Positions 1 through 5,243 of a stretch of DNA of 5,243 nt are shown here, in pieces. Every line of letters starts with the position of its first letter. Positions within the stretch are counted from its first letter, which is position 1. This stretch comes from Cyclobacteriaceae bacterium (lineage in GTDB: Bacteria > Bacteroidota > Bacteroidia > Cytophagales > Cyclobacteriaceae). Position numbers and translations under genes: made by a program. The stretch is from positions 1 through 5,243 of the forward strand of contig JABFSY010000407.1 of assembly GCA_013140395.1 (NCBI GenBank), in the 5' to 3' direction. The notes under the pieces are model-generated. The model was not told where the DNA came from, did not search any database, and was given only the letters and a program-made list of their open reading frames with translations.

Positions 1-1361
1 CTTGATAGCATTCGACAAAAGGTTACTCAAGATTATTTTTAAACGAATTCTGTCAGCCAGGATAGTTTTCCGATCTAAACCTGAAAGCTCAAATTTGATT
101 TTTTGAAAATTTTCCATGCATCTCAAATCCTCGATAATTTCGGCACACATTTCTTTTAAGTCGATTCTTTCTAGGTGAATGGCTAAGCGATTGTTTCGCG
201 AATAGTCTATTATCTCCTTGAAAAATAAATCCAGTTTTGAAACGCTCGTCCCAATTTTAATCAAGTATTCTTCCTTGTTGTTTGGAGAGGTATCTAGTTT
301 GCTAATGTTAACTAATCCTTGTATTGACTTGAGTGGTGCGCTTAAATCATGCGAAACACTATACACAAAGCGATCTAATTCTGCATTGGTATGTTTTAAG
401 TCCTCCAATTTCTCATTGAGCTTTTCTTCAGTCTGCCGAAGATCGGAAATAGCTCTGCCCGCGAAAGCCACAAAGACATAAAGAAGAATATTTCCGAGAA
501 AGATGTTCATTAGCGGATCAATCGAAGAAAAATGTTCAAACCCGATGGGCTTGTTATAGTTGGGAACAATATATGTGATTAGAAAAATATAAAGATTGCA
601 AAACAGGGCCTCACCAAAGCCAAATCGAATAGCTATGTACAAGCCGCACAGGCCATATAAATACCAATACTTTTCAAACGGCACGAAAAAAGAGATTAGT
701 AGAAGAATTACATAGATCGCAGTTGGCTCTAGCCGCTTGTATTTATTGTTCGGTTCAGGAAGTGTGTAATCCGGTGGACTGATCAGCCAGGTCTTCTTCT
801 GTAATAGTCGAGTGAAAGAAAATAGAACGGGTGCGCAGATACCAAAGTTGGCGGTGAACTCACCAAGCCAATTGCCAAGGAATTGAGGCCAAAAAAATTC
901 CTTCGGCTGTGCACCAAAAAGGGTGAGCAGAGCTTGCAAAGCCAATAAATCAAAAATAAGAGGGATGAGCAAAGCAAAGAAAATGAAAAGCACAAATTGT
1001 TTTGTGTCGGGTAGCCAATATTTTCCTCGTACCAATCTGGTGAACAAAAACCAAGACATTGCGGCATAAGTTGTTTCGCAAATGGGGTAGATCAACCATT
1101 GCCACCATAGCTCCACTCCCCAGAATGGGCTGAATAGGGTAGAGCAAATATACAATGCAGGTAGGGTTCGCTGGGGCCCCACCAGTTAATGAGGACAACA
1201 GCAATAGCAGTCGGCAAATAGAATGATCCAATGCCAGTATCAAATTTAAAGAGTAACGAAATGTAGCTTCCTATGGGAAAAAGAATAAAGGGTATAACCC
1301 ACGTCCTCCAAGGAAGTTTGTGCTCGATTCTTGTGCCGTCAATTATGGAAGTTGGCATCAT
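1..1361 (-). pseudogene. MASE1-type membrane sensor histidine kinase, frameshifted and cut by the left edge
   Basis: This encodes an inner-membrane sensor kinase that would autophosphorylate on histidine and pass the phosphate to a response regulator not seen here. Translation from the ATG at 1361 (a second ATG follows at once; an in-frame TAA lies upstream) gives 63 residues ending NWWGP, then runs out of frame to a stop at 1092. From 1170 leftwards another frame stays open to base 1 and continues the same protein (RTLPALYICSTLF). One missing base in GGGGCCCC (1173-1180) explains this; restoring it gives WWGPQRTLP. In corrected numbering, residues about 20-304 form eight or nine hydrophobic segments resembling MASE1, 309-331 look like a coiled-coil linker, and the H-box SVSHDLSAPLKS carries the phospho-acceptor His338. 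The N-box NLLSNAIK (Asn451) is the last thing visible. The rest of the ATPase domain lies outside the window. There is no PAS domain. The ligand is unknown. Kinase identity is secure; whether the break is real or a sequence error is open. Confidence 0.88.
1173..1180 (-). other. Frameshift site in the kinase gene
   Basis: The run reads GGGGCCCC on both strands. The upstream frame ends ...INWWGP and the downstream frame resumes at codon 1170-1168 (Arg). Adding one G or one C in this run joins the two as WWGPQR, with no other stop between 1361 and base 1. The short G and C runs side by side are a plausible place for either a sequencing or assembly error or a real deletion. It does not look like a known programmed slippery site. 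Confidence 0.8.
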
Positions 1362-1473
1362 CAGTGATGAATGTAGCAGTATTGTTTAACGTTTATCACG
1401 GATTGTTGATAGAGGGTTGTTTTATTTTTTCTCTGTTTAACTTTTGTCTCGTTTAACAGGAATATCAATAAAC
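1362..1473. promoter_or_regulatory. Spacer upstream of the kinase, with three GTTTAAC repeats
   Basis: This non-coding stretch lies between the gcvP terminator and the kinase start. The heptamer GTTTAAC occurs at 1384-1390, 1435-1441 and 1451-1457 (GTTAAAC in the direction of the kinase), which is 23, 74 and 90 bases upstream of the ATG. Because the kinase sits behind a terminator it probably has its own promoter here, but I find no good match to TAnnTTTG on the minus strand. The repeats could bind a regulator; that is inference only. Confidence 0.3.
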
Positions 1474-1504
1474 AAAAAGACCCTAGCGGGAAGCTAAGGT
1501 CTTT
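1474..1504 (-). terminator. Intrinsic terminator of gcvP
   Basis: On the minus strand, AAAGACC-T-TAGC pairs with GCTA-G-GGTCTTT around a TTCCC loop. This is a stem of about 12 pairs and is followed by a T-rich tail (TTTTTGTTT). The hairpin begins 17 bases past the gcvP stop. The one imperfect position is a G-U wobble when read as minus-strand RNA but a C-A mismatch when read as plus-strand RNA, so the hairpin is better formed in the gcvP direction. It should insulate the kinase from gcvP transcription. Confidence 0.85.
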
Positions 1505-1521
1505 ATCAAGAAGCAATTTAA

Positions 1522-4395
1522 CTAGGCGCCAATGGCTTGCTCGTGCTTAGTGTATTCTTCAATCGGCAAACAGCTGCATACCAAATTCCGATCGCCATAG
1601 GCATTGTCCACACGACTTACACTTGGCCAGAATTTAGCTTCTTTCACAAAGGAAAGTGGGTAAGCAGCTTTTTGCCTGCTGTACGGACGGTTCCAACTAT
1701 CTGCTGTAATGACGGCCGCAGTATGAGGTGCGTGTTTCAAGACGTTGTTTTCTTTATCCGCTTTGCCTTCTTCTACTTCGCGGATCTCATTTCTAATCTC
1801 TATCAATGCGTCTACAAAGCGATCCATCTCCGCCTTGGGTTCGCTCTCAGTCGGCTCGATCATAATGGTACCAGCTACCGGGAAGGAAACGGTAGGAGCA
1901 TGGAAGCCATAGTCCATGAGTCTCTTCGCAATATCTTCTACTTCTACTCCGAACTTTTTAAAGTCACGGCAATCCACAATCATCTCGTGCGCACAACGGC
2001 CTTGTGTGCCAGTGTATAGAATTTTGTAGTGCCCACTCAATCTTTCTTTGATGTAGTTGGCATTGAAGATAGCGAGCTTCGTAGCGTTGGATAATCCTTC
2101 ACTTCCCATCATCGCGATATAAGCATAAGAGATAGCCAGGATGCTAGCGCTTCCCCATGGTGCGCCAGATACGGCACTGATTGCTTTTTCACCTCCCGTT
2201 TTCACAACGGCATGACCCGGAAGAAAGGGTTTCAGTTTGTCATTGCAACAAATCGGACCCATACCAGGGCCACCGCCTCCGTGTGGAATGCAGAATGTTT
2301 TATGAAGATTGAGGTGACATACATCTGCACCAATGTTAGCCGGTGAGGTCAACCCTACTTGCGCATTCATATTGGCTCCGTCCATGTAAACCAATCCACC
2401 ATTTTGATGAATTGTTTCGCAGATATCGACAATGGCTTCTTCAAAAACGCCATGTGTCGATGGATAGGTCACCATCAAGCACGCTAGATTATTTTTGTAT
2501 TGTTCAGCCTTTGCTTTTAAGTCGGCTACATCGATTTTCCCTTCTGCATCTGATTTCGTGACAACTACTTCCATACCTGCCATCACCGCGCTTGCAGGAT
2601 TGGTTCCATGAGCCGATGAAGGAATCAATGCAATGTTCCTATGATGATCGCCTCTGTTTTGGTGGTAGGCTCTGATCACCATCAATCCGGCATACTCGCC
2701 TTGTGCACCGCTGTTTGGTTGCAGGGAAACTCCGGTAAAACCAGTAATTTCTTTCAACCAAACTTCGAGATTAGAAATCATTTCGGAATAGCCTTGTGTT
2801 TGATCACTTGGTGCGAATGGATGAATTTGACCCATCTCAGGCCATGTTACCGGAATCATTTCGGTAGTGGCATTTAATTTCATCGTGCAAGAGCCCAATG
2901 AAATCATAGAATGCACCATCGATAAATCTTTGCTTTCTAATTTTTTGATGTAGCGCAACATTTCATGCTCGCTGTGATGTGAATTAAAAATGGGATGAGT
3001 TAAAAAATCGGATTTCCTAACTAACGAAGCTGGTAGAGTGGTTGTCGCCTTCACCCCATTCGTTGAGGTGGAAACGCCAAATACTTTTAAGATTGTATCA
3101 ACATCTTTCAAAGAGGTTGTTTCGTCCAATGAAATTCCTACATGGTTATCACTAAAATAACGGAAGTTCAGTTCATGTTTGATGGCTTCGCGCTCAATGG
3201 CTTTTTTATCTGACACTGCAATTTTAAGCGTATCGAAAAAGGCAGCGTTTACTTGTTTAAATCCAGCCGCTTTCAAATTTGATTCCAGAACATTAGCAAG
3301 GCCATGTATTCGACCAGCAATTTTTTTCAATCCTTCAGGTCCGTGATATACCGCATACATGCTGGCCATTACCGATAGCAAAACTTGTGCAGTGCAAATA
3401 CTGGAAGTTGCTTTTTCTCTGCGAATATGTTGCTCACGCGTTTGCAGAGCCATCCGATAGCCTGGATTCCCTTGAGCGTCTTGCGAAATGCCGATAATTC
3501 TCCCCGGCATTTGTCTTTTAAATTCATCTTTGGTGGCGAAAAAAGCAGCATGAGGTCCACCGAAACCCATGGGCACTCCGAAGCGTTGCGAACAACCCAC
3601 CACTACGTCAGCGCCCATTTCACCTGGCGATTTTACCAACAGCAAACTCATTAGGTCGGCACCCATCACCACAAAGACTTCTTTCTCATGAGCAGACTCA
3701 ATCAGTGATGTATAGTCTTTTACTTCGCCATTGTTATTCGGATTTTGAATATAGATTCCAAACAAGTTAGCTTCTGTAATATCCAGTTTTGATAGATCAC
3801 CCACAACGAGATCAACACCAATCGGGTTTGCCCGTGTTTTTAGCAGGTCAATTACCTGAGGGAATGTATGTTCATCAACAAAAAATTTGTGAGCATCTTT
3901 TTTAGACGATTTCTTTGATGCGTATAAAAGATGCAGAGCTTCAGCGGCAGCGGTTGCCTCGTCCAATAATGACGCGTTGGCGATTTCCATACCCGTTAAG
4001 TCGATGACCATCGTTTGATAATTGATCAACGCTTCCATGCGACCTTGTGCAATTTCTGCTTGATAGGGTGTGTAAGCCGTATACCATCCCGGATTTTCTA
4101 AAATATTTCTTAGAATGACTCCCGGAGTAATGCAGTTATAATATCCAGTTCCTATATAAGACTTATAGATCTTGTTTTTGGAAACCATCTTTTTGAATTC
4201 GTTTAAGAATTCAAACTCCGATTGTGCTGCCGGCAAGTTCAACGCTTTTTTCAAGCGGATGTTGGCCGGTACGGTTTGATCGATCACTTCGTCCACTGAT
4301 TTGGCTTTTACCACCTTTAGCATTTCGGCTATTTGGTTGGCATTGGGTGCATTGTGTCGCGACTCAAATTTTTCGGAGTAGGTTGGATCGATCAT
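1522..4395 (-). CDS. gcvP: Glycine dehydrogenase (aminomethyl-transferring), glycine cleavage system P-protein
   Basis: GcvP is the PLP-dependent P-protein of the cytoplasmic glycine cleavage system. It decarboxylates glycine and transfers the aminomethyl group to the lipoyl arm of H-protein, feeding 5,10-methylene-tetrahydrofolate. The 957 residues match the usual length of the single-chain form, in which both halves (P1- and P2-like) are fused. The N-terminal half includes [11 protein letters not shown] around residues 277-287. The C-terminal half begins near 450 and carries [10 protein letters not shown] at 499-508. The PLP lysine is Lys699 in NLHKTF, followed by the glycine-rich loop [10 protein letters not shown] (705-714). 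The C-terminus has the family signature [13 protein letters not shown]. The ATG at 4395 is the first available: the frame reads back to a TAA with no other ATG, and no Shine-Dalgarno is present. gcvT and gcvH are not adjacent. ndk lies 144 bases upstream on the same strand; whether they share a transcript is unclear. No glycine riboswitch is visible. The stop is TAG, followed by a strong terminator. Confidence 0.98.
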   Translation of the reverse strand: MIDPTYSEKFESRHNAPNANQIAEMLKVVKAKSVDEVIDQTVPANIRLKKALNLPAAQSEFEFLNEFKKMVSKNKIYKSYIGTGYYNCITPGVILRNILENPGWYTAYTPYQAEIAQGRMEALINYQTMVIDLTGMEIANASLLDEATAAAEALHLLYASKKSSKKDAHKFFVDEHTFPQVIDLLKTRANPIGVDLVVGDLSKLDITEANLFGIYIQNPNNNGEVKDYTSLIESAHEKEVFVVMGADLMSLLLVKSPGEMGADVVVGCSQRFGVPMGFGGPHAAFFATKDEFKRQMPGRIIGISQDAQGNPGYRMALQTREQHIRREKATSSICTAQVLLSVMASMYAVYHGPEGLKKIAGRIHGLANVLESNLKAAGFKQVNAAFFDTLKIAVSDKKAIEREAIKHELNFRYFSDNHVGISLDETTSLKDVDTILKVFGVSTSTNGVKATTTLPASLVRKSDFLTHPIFNSHHSEHEMLRYIKKLESKDLSMVHSMISLGSCTMKLNATTEMIPVTWPEMGQIHPFAPSDQTQGYSEMISNLEVWLKEITGFTGVSLQPNSGAQGEYAGLMVIRAYHQNRGDHHRNIALIPSSAHGTNPASAVMAGMEVVVTKSDAEGKIDVADLKAKAEQYKNNLACLMVTYPSTHGVFEEAIVDICETIHQNGGLVYMDGANMNAQVGLTSPANIGADVCHLNLHKTFCIPHGGGGPGMGPICCNDKLKPFLPGHAVVKTGGEKAISAVSGAPWGSASILAISYAYIAMMGSEGLSNATKLAIFNANYIKERLSGHYKILYTGTQGRCAHEMIVDCRDFKKFGVEVEDIAKRLMDYGFHAPTVSFPVAGTIMIEPTESEPKAEMDRFVDALIEIRNEIREVEEGKADKENNVLKHAPHTAAVITADSWNRPYSRQKAAYPLSFVKEAKFWPSVSRVDNAYGDRNLVCSCLPIEEYTKHEQAIGA

Positions 4396-4539
4396 TTGTT
4401 TCTGGTTATTGGTTGTTGGATGTTCGTTGTTCTTGCGTTAAGCAATACAGAACAGTGAACGACATGCAATTGTTAAAAAAATAGTGTTAGATGTTGTGAG
4501 CACTCGCGATCGACTACCAACAAACAACCAACAACTAAG
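4396..4539. repeat. ndk-gcvP spacer with inverted TTGTTGG-rich arms
   Basis: The spacer has a low-complexity arm at each end. The left arm, 4404-4419 (TTATTGGTTGTTGG core), and the right arm, 4517-4535 (CCAACAAACAACCAACAAC), are imperfect inverted copies. They include an exact 8-base pair, GTTGTTGG (4412-4419) with CCAACAAC (4528-4535). Between them, on the minus strand, a run of seven T (4475-4481) follows only a very weak 4-bp stem, so a terminator for ndk is possible but not supported. No TAnnTTTG promoter is found for gcvP; TATTTTTT next to the T run is one base off. Confidence 0.4.
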
Positions 4540-4959
4540 TTAAAATCTTTCAAACTGAGAAAAGAAGAAACTTCCCTCAATCTCCGCATTAGCATCGGAG
4601 TCAGAGCCATGGATCGCATTAGCGTCAATCGACTTAGCAAATAGTGCGCGTATAGTGCCCGGTTCTGCTTTTTTTGGATCCGTTGCGCCAATCAGTTTGC
4701 GAAAATCTTCTACTGCGTTGGCTTTTTCAAGGATCATCGGAACAATGGCACCTGATGACATGTAGTTAACCAGTTCGCCATAAAAAGATCGCTCCTTATG
4801 AATTTCATAAAATTTGCCGGCCAATTCGCTGCTCAATCTTGTCTTCTTCATTGCAACAATGCGGAAGCCTGCCTCTTCAATCATTTTGATAATTGCACCT
4901 GAATTATTTGCAATAGTTGCATCAGGCTTAAGCATTGTAAAAGTTCTGTTTCCTGCCAT
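4540..4959 (-). CDS. ndk: Nucleoside diphosphate kinase
   Basis: Ndk moves the gamma-phosphate from ATP to other nucleoside diphosphates through a phosphohistidine intermediate, keeping cellular NTP and dNTP pools in balance. The 139 residues match the usual bacterial length. The catalytic His117 sits in the hallmark NAIHGSDS motif. The other nucleotide-site residues of the family are all in place: Lys11 (TMLKPDA), Tyr51, Phe59, Arg87 and Thr93 ([10 protein letters not shown]), Arg104 and Asn114, giving every sign of an active enzyme. The ATG at 4959 starts the conserved N-terminus ([14 protein letters not shown]) and is preceded by an A-rich leader with no Shine-Dalgarno. A phylum-type -7 box lies about 44 bases upstream. 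The gene diverges from the DHH phosphoesterase and is followed on the same strand by gcvP. Confidence 0.98.
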   Translation of the reverse strand: MAGNRTFTMLKPDATIANNSGAIIKMIEEAGFRIVAMKKTRLSSELAGKFYEIHKERSFYGELVNYMSSGAIVPMILEKANAVEDFRKLIGATDPKKAEPGTIRALFAKSIDANAIHGSDSDANAEIEGSFFFSQFERF

Positions 4960-4993
4960 TTTAGTTGTTTTTTGAGGTTTTTTAAGTTGAATT

Positions 4994-5041
4994 ATTCGGG
5001 CGCAAAAGTATTAAAAGAACAGGGAACATAGAAGCCCGAAT
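4994..5041. repeat. Spaced 8-bp inverted repeat around the ndk promoter
   Basis: ATTCGGGC (4994-5001) and GCCCGAAT (5034-5041) are perfect inverted copies separated by 32 bases. The left arm covers the predicted ndk transcription start and the right arm lies just upstream of its -33 position. The ndk -7 box lies between them. The arms could be a paired operator or could be chance; there is no terminator-like T tract. Confidence 0.4.
5003..5010 (-). promoter_or_regulatory. -7 promoter element of ndk
   Basis: The minus strand reads TACTTTTG, an exact match to the Bacteroidota -7 consensus TAnnTTTG, and continues with GCGCCC, as often seen downstream of such boxes. Transcription would begin near 4996-4998, leaving a leader of roughly 38 bases. 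The -33 element (TTTG expected near 5030-5033) is poor, reading TTCT. Confidence 0.65.
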
Positions 5042-5055
5042 CCAGAATCATTGAT

Positions 5056-5063
5056 TATTTTTG
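5056..5063 (+). promoter_or_regulatory. -7 promoter element of the DHH phosphoesterase gene
   Basis: The plus strand reads TATTTTTG, an exact match to TAnnTTTG, followed by CCCCCTC. It lies only 9 bases before the ATG at 5073, so the predicted transcript start (about 5067-5070) leaves a leader of a few bases at most. No TTTG is seen at the -33 position. It faces away from the ndk box, with 45 bases between the two. Confidence 0.55.
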
Positions 5064-5072
5064 CCCCCTCAA

Positions 5073-5243
5073 ATGAAAGACCTCGAAGGATTAAGAACAC
5101 TACTGGCTTCACCAAAGAAAGTGGTAATTGTGACCCATTTTAAGCCGGATGCAGACGCCTTGGGTTCCTCTCTGGGTTTGGCGGGCTATTTAGCAAAAAA
5201 AGGACATTCCGTTTCGGTAATCAGCCCAAGCGACTACCCTGAC
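5073..5243 (+). CDS. DHH-family phosphoesterase, NrnA-like (5' part only)
   Basis: The first 57 codons of a DHH-superfamily phosphoesterase are visible. It starts MKDLEGLRTLLASPKKVVIV and is followed by motif I, THFKPDADALGSSLGL, with the His and Asp residues that bind the catalytic metal ions in this superfamily. A second Rossmann-like strand (HSVSVISPSDYPD) runs to the right edge. In NrnA proteins this arrangement belongs to a cytoplasmic enzyme of about 330 residues that degrades oligoribonucleotides of 2-5 bases and/or dephosphorylates pAp. The DHH motif and the DHHA1 substrate-binding domain that would confirm this lie outside the window, so other short DHH proteins cannot be excluded. 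The ATG at 5073 has no Shine-Dalgarno and is almost leaderless relative to the promoter box. The gene diverges from ndk. Confidence 0.85.
   Translation, partial: MKDLEGLRTLLASPKKVVIVTHFKPDADALGSSLGLAGYLAKKGHSVSVISPSDYPD

Noticed and set aside
218..481. Plus-strand reading frame of 87 codons
   Set aside because: It is antisense to the H-box and linker of the kinase, which are clearly the coding sequence.
1173..1180. Programmed ribosomal frameshifting in the kinase
   Set aside because: GGGGCCCC is not a known slippery heptamer, no stimulatory structure stands out, and a break this early in a sensor domain has no precedent that I know of.
783..1243. Two apparently separate small minus-strand reading frames (783-1067 and 950-1243)
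   Set aside because: They are out-of-frame shadows of the kinase's membrane domain. The true frame between them runs from 1170 to base 1 and matches the family.
1537..2019. Plus-strand reading frame of 160 codons
   Set aside because: It lies wholly antisense to the 3' part of gcvP, has no recognisable motifs, and has an amino-acid make-up typical of a shadow frame. The same holds for the other plus-strand frames within 2343-4484.
4396..4539. Glycine riboswitch ahead of gcvP
   Set aside because: The 144-base spacer is low-complexity and shows none of the paired conserved glycine-aptamer cores.
4473..4691. Small minus-strand reading frame overlapping the 3' end of ndk
   Set aside because: It is an alternative frame of ndk and has no family resemblance; ndk is intact through its conserved C-terminus.
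1..5243. A novel defence, mobile or secondary system
   Set aside because: All the coding space is taken by a sensor kinase, gcvP, ndk and a DHH phosphoesterase. No transposase, integrase, toxin-antitoxin pair, direct-repeat array or tRNA attachment site is visible.

Overview
The window most likely comes from a Bacteroidota genome, probably near the Cytophagales. Three things point there. The protein sequences look like that phylum. The start codons have no Shine-Dalgarno sequence in front of them. Two perfect matches to the Bacteroidota -7 promoter element (TAnnTTTG) sit back to back in a divergent intergenic region. The organism call is an inference from the sequence alone.

Layout from left to right. 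(1) Positions 1-1361, minus strand: a MASE1-type membrane sensor histidine kinase. It is cut by the left edge before the end of its ATPase domain and is broken by an apparent one-base deletion at a GGGGCCCC run (1173-1180). (2) Positions 1362-1521: a spacer with three GTTTAAC copies and a clear intrinsic terminator belonging to the gene on its right. (3) Positions 1522-4395, minus strand: gcvP, a complete 957-residue glycine decarboxylase (P-protein of the glycine cleavage system). (4) Positions 4396-4539: a 144-base spacer with TTGTTGG-rich inverted arms. (5) Positions 4540-4959, minus strand: ndk, a complete nucleoside diphosphate kinase. (6) Positions 4960-5072: a divergent promoter region. 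(7) Positions 5073-5243, plus strand: the first 57 codons of a DHH-family phosphoesterase resembling NrnA (oligoribonuclease/PAP phosphatase), cut by the right edge.

Functionally this is mostly core metabolism. GcvP breaks down glycine and feeds one-carbon units to folate. Ndk balances nucleoside triphosphates, and the NrnA-like enzyme would recycle very short RNAs and/or pAp. The kinase is a separate signalling gene behind a terminator, with no visible response regulator partner. I see no mobile element, tRNA, rRNA or CRISPR array, and no convincing evidence for an undescribed system. The points most worth a second look are the kinase frameshift and the paired sites in the ndk/nrnA divergent promoter.
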